64,000 nt of DNA from Oligoflexus tunisiensis (lineage in GTDB: Bacteria > Bdellovibrionota_B > Oligoflexia > Oligoflexales > Oligoflexaceae). The stretch lies in assembly GCF_001748245.1 (NCBI RefSeq), contig NZ_BDFO01000001.1, forward strand, positions 5,247,768-5,311,767, written 5' to 3'. The position numbers and the translations under genes were made by a program. The notes under the pieces are model-generated. The model was not told the origin of the DNA, did not search any database, and saw only the letters and a list, made by a program, of their open reading frames with translations. Shown here piece by piece: positions 17,180 through 25,929 of the stretch; positions within the stretch are counted from its first letter, which is position 1; the number at the start of each line of letters is the position of its first letter.

Positions 17180-18868
17180 TCAGGATGCGTTTTGTGTTTC
17201 GCGTGGAAGCCAGCGATCGAGCAGCTTCTGGATTTCCTCAAGTTGAGCAGGCTTGGCCAGAAAATCATTGAAGCCATGCTGCAGAGCTTTTTCCCGATCC
17301 TCTTCACGCCCCAGAGCGGTGAGGGCTATCACGGGCGTGCCCGGAATTTCCTGCGACATGCCGCGCATGATACGGACCAGCTCGAAGCCATCCATATGCG
17401 GCATCTGACAGTCGACAAAAATTAAATCAAAGTGCTTTCTATCCAGCCATTCCAGAGCATCCACGCCGGAGGAGGCCAGCGTGGTCTCAGCCTTCAGCTT
17501 TTTCAGCTGCTTGTCGGCCACCTTTAAATTCACAGGATCATCATCCACGATCAGGATGTGAGCCCCTTCAAAGGTCAAGGGCGCACGTCCGGTGTCAACG
17601 TTTTCAGACTCCGCGCCCGCGGGACGGGACGAGCCGGGATGACGAAGAACATAGTCCCGACGCGCCGTGGGCTGCCGCAGAAGATCCGGCCCTGGGTTCG
17701 CATCCTGAGAGAGGGACGCGCGGGGCGCCGCATCAAAGGCGAGAACGCAGGTGAACGTGCTGCCGCGACCAGGCTGACTCTGCAGATGAATGCTGCCACC
17801 GAGCAGTTCCACCAGATTTTTCGTCAGGCTCAGCCCCAGACCCGAAGAGGGACCCGAATGGAGATAAGCCGAATGCGTTTGTTCATAGGGAGCGAAGACC
17901 TTGTCCAGCTCGTCCGGGGCAATGCCATGGCCGGTGTCCTGCACTTCCAGGAGCAGGCGGCAGGTCGTGCCGGCCCAGCCTTCCACCCGAACCTTGACCA
18001 GCACGTGGCCGGCGCTGGTGTATTTCACGGCATTGCTGACGAGATTATTCAGAATCTGACTGAGTTTCCGTTCATCGCCACGCAAGGCATTCGGCACATC
18101 AGGGTCGATCACACTGCCGATCATCAGACCGCGGGCCTGGGCATCACGGGTGTAGAGTCGAATGGAATCATCGATCACCTGCCGCAGCTGAAAATCACGG
18201 GTCACGCGATTCATCTTGCCGGCTTCGATGCGACTGACATCCAGCACTTCCGACAGAAGGTCAATGACCCGCCGGCCGCTGCGCCCCATCACATCCAGCA
18301 TTTCCTGCTGATCAGCCGTCAGACCCTGACGCGAAAAGACCTCCGCAAGGCCCAGCACACCATTCATAGGCGTGCGAATTTCATGGCTCAGCCAGGCCAG
18401 AAATTCGGATTTGCTCTGCAGAGCTTTTTGATGCCGTATGATATGGGCTTTAAGCTGCTCCGTATGGGCGCGACGGGCGTTCAGTGTCATGATGGTTTTT
18501 TGCAGGATCAGGGGTTCCGCCATGATTCCCGACTGGAAAACGATCTCGTCCACACCGTGATCCAGGAGTTCCTGCATCAGCTCCTCTGTGGCTTCATCGA
18601 GGCAGACAATCAAATGGCAGCGGGTCTCCCGCAAGGCCAGGCTATCGACCTGGGCGAGGAGCTGGTTCAAGGGGGCATTGGGCTCGGCTTTGAGCCAAAT
18701 GGCTTCCAGACTGGGAAAATGTTTCAAAAGGAACGGATCGTTACGATTCACGGCCACCAGTTCGTGCGACCAGAGCTGCACGAGCTGCCGCCACACCGGA
18801 CAGAGGACGTAACGTTCCTCGGTCAGTAGGGCCATTTTAACGCCGTTTGTGCGACTCTCCGCTGTCAT
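17180..18868 (-). CDS. Hybrid sensor histidine kinase/response regulator
   Basis: 562 aa, soluble. Residues 1-125 resemble a degenerate receiver-like sensor; a coiled coil leads to HisKA with LSHEIRTPMNG (His162), an HATPase with the G-boxes DTGHGI and GLGLSLTKNL, a Pro/Ser-rich linker, and a C-terminal receiver with ILIVDDDPVN, phosphoacceptor in FVDCQMPHMDGF, and a conserved Lys in FLAKPAQLEE. Phosphate can therefore pass from His to the attached receiver and on to another partner. No Hpt or regulator gene is adjacent. AAGGAG lies ten bases before ATG 18868. Cytoplasmic signalling; stimulus unknown. Confidence 0.9.
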   Translation of the reverse strand: MTAESRTNGVKMALLTEERYVLCPVWRQLVQLWSHELVAVNRNDPFLLKHFPSLEAIWLKAEPNAPLNQLLAQVDSLALRETRCHLIVCLDEATEELMQELLDHGVDEIVFQSGIMAEPLILQKTIMTLNARRAHTEQLKAHIIRHQKALQSKSEFLAWLSHEIRTPMNGVLGLAEVFSRQGLTADQQEMLDVMGRSGRRVIDLLSEVLDVSRIEAGKMNRVTRDFQLRQVIDDSIRLYTRDAQARGLMIGSVIDPDVPNALRGDERKLSQILNNLVSNAVKYTSAGHVLVKVRVEGWAGTTCRLLLEVQDTGHGIAPDELDKVFAPYEQTHSAYLHSGPSSGLGLSLTKNLVELLGGSIHLQSQPGRGSTFTCVLAFDAAPRASLSQDANPGPDLLRQPTARRDYVLRHPGSSRPAGAESENVDTGRAPLTFEGAHILIVDDDPVNLKVADKQLKKLKAETTLASSGVDALEWLDRKHFDLIFVDCQMPHMDGFELVRIMRGMSQEIPGTPVIALTALGREEDREKALQHGFNDFLAKPAQLEEIQKLLDRWLPRETQNAS

Positions 18869-19139
18869 GGTTCGATTGCTCCTTGACTGAGGAACTTATC
18901 GAACAAAACCCCTGAATCTTAATAACAAAACTTACCCAGATGACCGACTTTGCACAATTGACGTGGCGCAAACCCCTGAGCCAGACCTCCTAAGGATGGA
19001 TTATGGAAAAAGTCCCAATGCTGTCGAAAAGGAGCAAAAGAGACCTGGCCATCAATAATTTTATGTGTTAGTTTCCCCGACCTGTTAGACTAGAGCGAAA
19101 ATTTATCAGCACGGTTTTATCAGCGGACGGACCATTTAT

Positions 19140-20987
19140 ATGAGCGCAAATTTACGCAACATCTGTATCATTGCCCACGTTGACCATGGCAAGACCACGC
19201 TTGTGGACTTCCTCCTTAAACAAGCCGGAACTTTCCAGGAGCACCAGGCGGTTGATGATCGCGTAATGGACTCGATGGATCTCGAACGCGAGCGCGGGAT
19301 TACCATTCTCGCGAAAAACACGTCCGTCGTTGTGGGCAACACCAAAATCAACATCATCGACACGCCGGGTCACGCTGACTTCGGTGGCGAAGTGGAACGC
19401 ATCATGGGCATGTCCCAGGGCGCCATCCTCCTGGTCGATGCGGCTGAAGGACCTTTGCCTCAGACGCGTTTCGTGCTGGAAAAGGCGATCAAACAAGGTC
19501 TCAAGATCATCCTCTGTATCAATAAGGTCGACCGTCCTGAAGTGCGGGAAGGCGATCGCATCAATGAAGTGATCAACGGCGCGTTCGATCTTTTCTGTGA
19601 CCTCGGGGCCACGGAGGATCAGACCGACTTCCCCATCCTCTACGCCTGTGGCCGTCAGGGCTGGTGTACGATGGATCCTGCCGAAATTCCCGCGCTGCTG
19701 GAAGGCAAAAAAGGCGATTTGAAGCCGCTCTTTGATCTGGTTTTGGATTACGTGAATCCGCCTGCGGTCGAGGACGGTCCCTTCCGCATGCTGATCAGCA
19801 ACCTCGACTACAGTGAGTGGGTTGGTCAGATGGGTGTGGGCCGCGTGTACTCGGGCTCCGTGAAAAAAGGCGATCGCCTGATCAGCAAGTCGGTGGATGC
19901 CAGCGGCAAACCCGTGAACCGCGTGTTCACCGTTTCCAAGGTTCTGTCCTTCAAAGGCCTGCGTCAGGTCGAAGTTGATGAACTGGAAGCCGGTGATATC
20001 GGTCTGCTCGCTGGTCTGGATGAAGTCCATATCGGTGACACCATCGTCGCCAACGAAACTCAGGAAGCCTTGCCCCGTATCATCGTGGAAAGTCCCACAC
20101 TCGGTATGATCTTCTCGATCAACACCGGGCCTCTTTCGGGTCAGGAAGGCGAAGCCGTCCAGTCACGGAAACTGCGTGACCGACTCCTGCGCTTCTGCCG
20201 TTATAATGTGGCTCTGCGCTTCGAAGAAACCGCCCAGCCCGACCAGTTCCGTATTCTCGGCCGCGGTGAACTGCAGTTTGCGATTCTGATTGAGCAGATG
20301 CGCCGTGAAGGTTTGGAATTCATGATCGGTCGTCCGGAAGTCCTCTTCCAAAAGGATGAAAACGGTCAGGTTCTGGAACCGGTCGAGCGTCTCGTTCTCG
20401 ATTTGCCCGAGCAGTTTTCCGGTGAAGTCACCGAGATGCTGCAGACCCGCAAGGGCATCATGAGTTCCTATGAAAATATCGGCCACGGTCGGATCCGTTT
20501 GAAATTCGAGATTCCAACCCGCGGCATCCTCGGCATCAACTCACGCTTTAAAACCGCCACCCGCGGTGAGGGCATCATGAGTTCCGAGTTTATCGGTTAT
20601 GTTCCATTCAAGGGCGAACTCGTGCACCGGATCAACGGGGCCTTGATCTCCGACCGTGACGGCGAAACCATTCCTTATGCTTTGGAATCGATTCAGGAAC
20701 GCGGTCAGCTCTTCGTCGATCCCGGTGTAAAAGTTTATGAGGGCATGATCATCGGCGAATGCGCCAAGGATCAGGATCTGAACGTCAACGCCTGTCGCGA
20801 AAAGAAACTGACCAACCACCGGGCCTCCGGTTCCGACGGTCTGGTGATGCTGCAAGGTGTTCGCAAGATGTCCCTGGAACAATGCATTGAGTGGATCGAG
20901 GACGATGAGTGGATTGAAGCCACTCCCGAATCGATTCGTCTGCGGAAGAAAATTCTGCCGCAAAACCTGCGGAACATGAAACGCTAA
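19140..20987 (+). CDS. typA: Ribosome-associated GTPase TypA/BipA
   Basis: 615 aa, typical length. Translational GTPase with G1 AHVDHGKTT, switch II DTPGHADFGGEV and G4 NKVDRP, followed by EF-Tu domain II, EF-G domain III/V and the BipA-specific C-terminal domain. It acts on ribosomes in stress adaptation and 50S assembly. The start at ATG 19140 fits the conserved MSANLRNICIIAHVDHG opening. The tRNA-dihydrouridine synthase starts ten bases after its stop, so the two are probably one operon of RNA/ribosome functions. The 271-base upstream gap should hold the promoter; I could not settle on boxes. Confidence 0.97.
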   Translation: MSANLRNICIIAHVDHGKTTLVDFLLKQAGTFQEHQAVDDRVMDSMDLERERGITILAKNTSVVVGNTKINIIDTPGHADFGGEVERIMGMSQGAILLVDAAEGPLPQTRFVLEKAIKQGLKIILCINKVDRPEVREGDRINEVINGAFDLFCDLGATEDQTDFPILYACGRQGWCTMDPAEIPALLEGKKGDLKPLFDLVLDYVNPPAVEDGPFRMLISNLDYSEWVGQMGVGRVYSGSVKKGDRLISKSVDASGKPVNRVFTVSKVLSFKGLRQVEVDELEAGDIGLLAGLDEVHIGDTIVANETQEALPRIIVESPTLGMIFSINTGPLSGQEGEAVQSRKLRDRLLRFCRYNVALRFEETAQPDQFRILGRGELQFAILIEQMRREGLEFMIGRPEVLFQKDENGQVLEPVERLVLDLPEQFSGEVTEMLQTRKGIMSSYENIGHGRIRLKFEIPTRGILGINSRFKTATRGEGIMSSEFIGYVPFKGELVHRINGALISDRDGETIPYALESIQERGQLFVDPGVKVYEGMIIGECAKDQDLNVNACREKKLTNHRASGSDGLVMLQGVRKMSLEQCIEWIEDDEWIEATPESIRLRKKILPQNLRNMKR

Positions 20988-20997
20988 GACCACGATC

Positions 20998-22197
20998 ATG
21001 AGCGGAAGCAAAACATTCGGCCTCGCGCCTATGGAGGGAGTCAGCGAACTCCCCTTCCGTCTCTGGATCGCCCAGGTCAGCGCTCCGGCTTTTTCCTCAA
21101 CGCCTTTCCTGCGTGCAACCGACACCTACCCGGCTCAGATCCCGCTCGACTTTGCCGCTGAAATCACTCGTGATTGGGAGCTGCCCTATCAGCTGGTGCC
21201 TCAAGTGATGGCCTCGGATCCTCAGGATTTCGTGCGCACCGCGCGTCTGCTCCTGCCCCACGCGGAGTTTGTGGACCTCAACTGCGGCTGTCCTTCGCCC
21301 AATCCTGTGAGTGGCGGCGCGGGGTCGAGTCTTTTGAAGGATCCAGCGCTGTTTGTGGGCTTTGCGGAACGCATGGCGGAAGCCTTGCCGCCGCGACGCT
21401 TCAGTATCAAGATGCGAACCGGCTTTGATGATACGGATGCGTTCGATGCCTTCACGGCAGGTCTGCGTCCCCTTCCCTTGCAGCAGCTGACCGTGCATGG
21501 CCGGACCCGACGCGATCGTTATGATGGCGCCAGCCGCTGGGATTTGATTGAGCGCGCGGCCGCCCGTCTGCATTTTCCGGTGATCGGTTCAGGAGACATC
21601 CTGGGCCTTGCCTCGCTGCCGGATATTGAAAGAACCGCTCCTTCCGTTTCCCGTTTCATCGTGGGCCGGGGTGCCTTGCGTAATCCCTGGATCTTCATGG
21701 AACTGCGGGAAGGGCGTTCGGTCACGATCCGCCGCTCGCTCCTCCAGAAGGTGGTGGCGTGCTTTGCGCTGCTCACCGAACTCGGCATGGATCATCAGAT
21801 TGCCAGACTGGAGCCTTTGGTCCGCAAAGGTCTTTGGCGAACGCCGGCCGGCAACCGGGCGGAAGCCTGGGATGCCTTCTATGACGAGCTTTGTGGAGCT
21901 CATGCGGGGAAAAGTCTGCCGTTTACCGAACTTGCACTCGACCGCATTACCCTCGGTCGGGTGAAAATGGTCTGGAATTATCTTAGGAGCAGTCTGCCTC
22001 CTCTCTACTTTGAACCTCTGCTTCTGCGCTCCAGGAATCTGGGTGAGCTCCTCGGCGGCCTGGAACGCCTCGATCCGGCTGATGAACCTTTCCTGATCCG
22101 GCACCGCCCGGAATGGGACTGGCTGTTTACCAGCAGTCGCCAAAAACCCACGGAAATCGCCGGTGAAAGCCCGAAATTGGCCCTCGCAACTCCCTGA
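20998..22197 (+). CDS. tRNA-dihydrouridine synthase
   Basis: 399 aa. FMN-dependent TIM-barrel enzyme that reduces uridines in tRNA. The start LAPMEGVSELPFR is the family N-terminal motif; the catalytic Cys is in DLNCGCPSPNPVSGGAGS (the Cys of GCP, about residue 98); flavin contacts appear as FSIKMRTGF, TVHGRTRRDRYDG and VIGSGDI. It resembles the DusC branch by its extra C-terminal length but I cannot assign DusA, B or C with confidence. Ten bases after typA and on the same strand, likely translated from the same mRNA. The last 40 residues are poorly conserved and end AGESPKLALATP. Confidence 0.92.
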   Translation: MSGSKTFGLAPMEGVSELPFRLWIAQVSAPAFSSTPFLRATDTYPAQIPLDFAAEITRDWELPYQLVPQVMASDPQDFVRTARLLLPHAEFVDLNCGCPSPNPVSGGAGSSLLKDPALFVGFAERMAEALPPRRFSIKMRTGFDDTDAFDAFTAGLRPLPLQQLTVHGRTRRDRYDGASRWDLIERAAARLHFPVIGSGDILGLASLPDIERTAPSVSRFIVGRGALRNPWIFMELREGRSVTIRRSLLQKVVACFALLTELGMDHQIARLEPLVRKGLWRTPAGNRAEAWDAFYDELCGAHAGKSLPFTELALDRITLGRVKMVWNYLRSSLPPLYFEPLLLRSRNLGELLGGLERLDPADEPFLIRHRPEWDWLFTSSRQKPTEIAGESPKLALATP

Positions 22198-22303
22198 ATT
22201 TTAAAATGAAATACGAAATTATTTCAGAAAAATAAGAATCGAGCCGATAAGCCTCTCAGAAATCCACTGAGCTTTGCTCGGTTTCATTTTGCGAGGACAG
22301 ATT

Positions 22304-22723
22304 ATGCGACGGCCATGGCTCATTGTTGGGCTGGTTATCATCTTGAATGCTTGCTCGAACGCCACGTTCAAAGGGGTGAAGGGCGACTCTTCGCGTGATG
22401 AGACACCTCCTGTCAATAATGAGGAGGCCAACCCCATTCCGCCTACGGACAAGCCGAATACCCCTGATCCGAATACGGATGATCCCAATACTCAAAATCC
22501 GGGTCCAGAGCCTGGCCCCTGTGATCCGCTGACGCTTCTGGATCTCGATAGTCTTTATCAATTAAAGGATGACGTCTGCAATCCGGACGATCCGGAAGAT
22601 GATGATGACGACGAGGATCCGGATGACGATCCGGACGATGATCCCGAAGATGATCCGGATGACGACCCGGAAGATGATCCGGATGATGATCCAGGACAAA
22701 ACGAACCGGGTCAGAACTCTTGA
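22304..22723 (+). CDS. Small lipoprotein with Asp-rich repeats
   Basis: 139 aa. Lipobox LNACSN (Cys about residue 16), then a Pro/Asn/Thr-rich linker with PNTPDPNTDDPNTQNP, a short folded-looking segment with two Cys (CDPLTLL to DDVC), and a C-terminal tail of DDPDDDPE repeats. It should be exported and lipid-anchored, with a strongly acidic tail that could bind cations or stay unstructured. ATG 22304 has GAGG eight bases upstream; the open frame extends 10 codons further. Not a recognised family. It follows dus by 106 bases with no visible terminator, so its promoter is unknown. Confidence 0.75.
   Translation: MRRPWLIVGLVIILNACSNATFKGVKGDSSRDETPPVNNEEANPIPPTDKPNTPDPNTDDPNTQNPGPEPGPCDPLTLLDLDSLYQLKDDVCNPDDPEDDDDDEDPDDDPDDDPEDDPDDDPEDDPDDDPGQNEPGQNS
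22582..22694 (+). repeat. Tandem Asp/Pro codon repeat
   Basis: Inside the lipoprotein gene, units of about 12 and 24 bases (GATGATCCGGAAGATGATCC-like) repeat and encode DDPDDDPEDDP strings. This is low-complexity coding repeat; copy number may vary between strains by slippage. Confidence 0.8.
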
Positions 22724-22735
22724 AAAAAAGCAGGC

Positions 22736-23308
22736 TTAGTGCCCAGCACGCTCAGTTCCCGGCGACGGGCTGAGCGTCCATTGTTTGGTGCCGACTTCAA
22801 ACCGACGCGCTTCCGCGTGATCATGAAAATTCAAAACGAAAACTTCAGCCTGATCCCAAAGACGTCGTATCAAAGGCGCTGGCGCGTCGGGCCGCATATG
22901 CGGATTGCGAACATCCACCAGCACGTGAATGGGTTCAAAATGTAAATAACCGCGCAGATGAGAACTTCGAATAAAATCAAAAATCTGCTGAATATCCGCC
23001 TGAGCTGTAATCTCCACAACAATCCGTTGAATGCTCTCGTCCCGCAAGAGACCAAGCAGCACTTCAAAAAACGTATAGGCCATCTCGCAGCATACGCAGG
23101 CATTCAGGAGGCGCTCCACCCGGGCTGGGACCGTGCGGGGAAAATCCAGCTTTCTGTCGCCCTCTTCACACAGGATCACACCGAGCTTTTCACCTGACCA
23201 GGCATGATCCATCTGATGCTGAAGAAAAGTGGTTTTCCCAGAGCCATAAAGACCGCCAATAATATGGAGCGGAACCGGTGTTGCGCGTGGCGTTGGTAAT
23301 TCCATCAT
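22736..23308 (-). CDS. CobW/G3E-family GTPase-like protein, short
   Basis: 190 aa from ATG 23308. P-loop HIIGGLYGSGKTTFLQ and the CxCC motif in NACVCCEMAYTFFEVL identify the COG0523/CobW (G3E) family, which uses GTP to insert or deliver metals. The protein lacks the CobW C-terminal domain, and the G4 motif NKxD is NFHD near residue 160, so nucleotide specificity may be altered. The open frame extends to 23449 but the P-loop lies only 17 residues from the ATG chosen, which is the usual position. A GGGAAAG stretch lies about 11 bases upstream. It is divergent from the MBOAT gene. Possible partner metal unknown. Confidence 0.72.
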   Translation of the reverse strand: MMELPTPRATPVPLHIIGGLYGSGKTTFLQHQMDHAWSGEKLGVILCEEGDRKLDFPRTVPARVERLLNACVCCEMAYTFFEVLLGLLRDESIQRIVVEITAQADIQQIFDFIRSSHLRGYLHFEPIHVLVDVRNPHMRPDAPAPLIRRLWDQAEVFVLNFHDHAEARRFEVGTKQWTLSPSPGTERAGH

Positions 23309-23584
23309 AAAGCTTATCTTTCCCGGAAAAGGACAAAACCTACGCATCGCAGGCTGTTCCGCATCATTCCACAAAGCCGGATCCATGGCAAGCGCGCGGC
23401 TCCATTCCATCGTCAATTTTTGACAGTTCTTATCAGTTTTTGATGGCATTTTCTGACAGGCATTTGCATTTGATGCACCGTGTCCGGCTCTGATATTCTC
23501 GAGTGTACATCACGAATGAATTTTTTCCTCGCGCACGCAAAAACCTGCCCGATGATGCCATCTGGAGCAGGAAAGGACCAAGGA

Positions 23585-24985
23585 TTGAACATCAGGATGC
23601 ACTCACTTGAGCTGACATGGGAACGTGTCGCGCAGAGACTTTTTGTCAATCATAGAATCATGGCGTTAAACCTGGTTTCGTTTCTCGCCATTGCTTTCTT
23701 TTCAGGCACGATCCTGACGGCAGCGTTTTTGTTTCTCTATATCGCGGTCAACTATTCGATGACGGTTGGACTTGCGAAAGCACGTCAGACGTCGCGTCGG
23801 AAACAGATTTACTGCGCCTGCCTTGGCGTGAATATCGGCTGCTTTTTCTTTCTGCAGCATAAGGGATTCATTGGTGTTCTGGATTCCAAAAATGCCAGCG
23901 CACCCTCGACCGTGCCTCTGCTCATGGGTTATGCGTTCTATGCCCTGCAGGCCGTGGCCATTCAAGGAGCCGTCTTCCGGCGGGTGATCTTTGATCTGGA
24001 CTTCCAACGCTATGCCCTGGCTGTGAGTTTCTGTGGAGCATTTCTCGCCGGGCCGGTTTTCAATCAGGAGCAGCTGAAGAAGTTCAAAGACCTGGAGGTG
24101 GCGCTACCCACACCGACCCGTATTTATAAATATCTGCATGTGCTGATCGGGGCTTTCGCGTTTAAATATGTCTTTGCCAATTGGTTGAGCCAATGGGTGA
24201 CCACCCAGGAAGCTTTGAGTCCTCTGCTTATTGCGCGTACCGTTCTCTGCTTTGAGCTGCAGGTTTACTTCGATTTCGCAGGATACAGCCTTCTATCCTT
24301 TTTCCTCTGCCGCATCTTCGGCATTCCGATCTATCATAATTTTCAGCACCCGTTTGCCGCACAAAACATTCCAGAATTCTGGCGACGCTGGCACGTGGGG
24401 CTCGGCACCTTCTTCAAGGAAAATGTCTTTCTGCCCCTGCGAGCGGTGTATCCGCAGCGTCTGGCCACTCGCGTGATACTCCCGATGACGGTCTTTCTGC
24501 TCTCGGCTCTCTGGCACGGACCAACGCGCAACTTTATTCTCTGGGGCCTTTTGCATGGCGGGGCGTTTGTCGTTTCCGTGGCGATCCTGAAACGCTGGAA
24601 CCGAATGGCTGCCGTCCGCCTGGGTGCGAAGATTTCCGTTTTTATCGTTCTGTTTTATGGACGCCTGCTTTTTATGGAAAGTGACTTTGATCTGCTGATG
24701 GAGAAGTTCCGAGGCCTCGGCAGGTTCCAGAAGATGGGGCGGGACCTTTGGGCGATCCTTTCAGCGCATACGCAGCTTTCCCAGGCTTTCCTGCAACATT
24801 GGGATGGCTTTGTGGTGGGCGGCGCGATGGTTCTGATCCTCGCCTATGAAGTTTTCTTTATCAAACACGACGACAGGCGTTGCTATCGTTATTTAAGACC
24901 AGGGATCTGGGCTTTTATCGTGCTCCTCTTTACCCTGCTCTTCTTTCAACCTGCGAATCATGCCGGATTTGTTTATGGCCGTTAG
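23585..24985 (+). CDS. MBOAT-family O-acyltransferase (AlgI-like)
   Basis: 466 aa from TTG 23585, chosen because AAAGGA sits at 7-8 bases upstream; ATG 23597 four codons later and GTG 23480 are alternatives. Many membrane segments; the family motif FWRRWHVGLGTFFKENVF and the catalytic His in LWHGPTRNFILWGLLHG are clear. AlgI-type MBOATs carry acyl groups, usually acetyl, across the membrane to modify exopolysaccharides, alginate, peptidoglycan or similar. The next gene overlaps it by 26 bases and encodes a membrane-anchored SGNH-like protein, matching the AlgI/AlgJ or PatA/PatB logic. The target polymer is not revealed by neighbours. Confidence 0.87.
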   Translation: MNIRMHSLELTWERVAQRLFVNHRIMALNLVSFLAIAFFSGTILTAAFLFLYIAVNYSMTVGLAKARQTSRRKQIYCACLGVNIGCFFFLQHKGFIGVLDSKNASAPSTVPLLMGYAFYALQAVAIQGAVFRRVIFDLDFQRYALAVSFCGAFLAGPVFNQEQLKKFKDLEVALPTPTRIYKYLHVLIGAFAFKYVFANWLSQWVTTQEALSPLLIARTVLCFELQVYFDFAGYSLLSFFLCRIFGIPIYHNFQHPFAAQNIPEFWRRWHVGLGTFFKENVFLPLRAVYPQRLATRVILPMTVFLLSALWHGPTRNFILWGLLHGGAFVVSVAILKRWNRMAAVRLGAKISVFIVLFYGRLLFMESDFDLLMEKFRGLGRFQKMGRDLWAILSAHTQLSQAFLQHWDGFVVGGAMVLILAYEVFFIKHDDRRCYRYLRPGIWAFIVLLFTLLFFQPANHAGFVYGR

Positions 24986-25928
24986 AAAACAGTCACTTTG
25001 CTTTCTCAGTATCCTGGGCTTTGCCGCCCTCTACGTTGGATTTGGCTTTCTCTTTGCCCTGGATAAGCGCGATACCAGCAATGTGCTCCATGAAATTTTT
25101 CGGGAAAAAGCCCTGGCTGCCAACCGGGCCGTCGGGAAGAAGCGTATCCTGCTGACCGGTGGTTCCAATGTCGTCTGGGGTTTTCGCTCCCAGCTCATTG
25201 AAGATGCGACCGGCATCCCCACTTTCAACTTGGCCTTGATTCATGAAGCGTATGATCCCAAAGCGATGCGTGCCCTTACACAGAGTGTTGTGCGTAAGGG
25301 GGATGTGGTGGTCTACTCGTCCATATCATTTTTGAACTCCCGTGGCACCGATCCCAACGCTGCCCAGGAGCTTTTGCAGGTGGCCGGCCTGGATCATGAA
25401 ACCAGGGGCCCCTTTCAAAGACTGAAAAGGACCCTGTGCCACCACTGGTCACCTTATCCGCAGAGAAGCGCTATCATTGCCTCTCTGCCTACGCTCTACC
25501 GGCGTTATATTCAGCAGGAGCGCAGCATACACGCCCAGGGATTGAACGCCAAAGGTGATGTGGCCAGCTGCCATAAGCAGGCTGCCGCAGGTGCAGCTGG
25601 ATATGTGGATCCTCCCGACCGCGCCAGTCTTTTTAACGAGCTGCAGGAGTTTCAAAACGCATTGCGGGCGGAAGGCGCGTCGCTGGTGCTCCAGCTTCCC
25701 CCGACTCTGATCGTGCCGGATCAGAAGCAGCTGTGGCTGGATGCCTATATACCGTTTCTGGCCGCCATGCGCGAACAATTTGCAGTGGCGACGCAGGATA
25801 TGGAGCATGTGGTTTCAACCGAAGAGCCGCGCTTCTGTGATTCCGGCTTCCACCTCGGCAACGAGGAGGCGGAGAATCGCAGCCGCGCCTTGGCCGCTTT
25901 TCTCAATAGCCGTCAGTTAAACTTTTGA
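24960..25928 (+). CDS. Membrane-anchored SGNH-like acyltransferase partner
   Basis: 322 aa. One N-terminal transmembrane segment (about residues 14-33), then an extracytoplasmic domain. Block I GGSNVVWGF (Ser69) and the C-terminal DSGFH (Asp294, His298) fit the catalytic arrangement of SGNH hydrolases and of AlgX/AlgJ/DltD-type acetyl carriers. It overlaps the MBOAT gene by 26 bases, so they are translationally coupled and likely form one O-acylation system in the periplasm. ATG 24975, five codons later, is an alternative start. The motifs are diverged, so enzyme activity is inferred. It converges on the cyclase gene with a one-base gap. Confidence 0.7.
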   Translation: MPDLFMAVRKQSLCFLSILGFAALYVGFGFLFALDKRDTSNVLHEIFREKALAANRAVGKKRILLTGGSNVVWGFRSQLIEDATGIPTFNLALIHEAYDPKAMRALTQSVVRKGDVVVYSSISFLNSRGTDPNAAQELLQVAGLDHETRGPFQRLKRTLCHHWSPYPQRSAIIASLPTLYRRYIQQERSIHAQGLNAKGDVASCHKQAAAGAAGYVDPPDRASLFNELQEFQNALRAEGASLVLQLPPTLIVPDQKQLWLDAYIPFLAAMREQFAVATQDMEHVVSTEEPRFCDSGFHLGNEEAENRSRALAAFLNSRQLNF

Positions 25929-25929
25929 T

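Noticed and set aside
17558..18829. 423-codon open frame antisense to the hybrid histidine kinase
   Set aside because: Mirror frame of a GC-rich gene; no motif, no ribosome-binding site, and it covers a well-conserved kinase.
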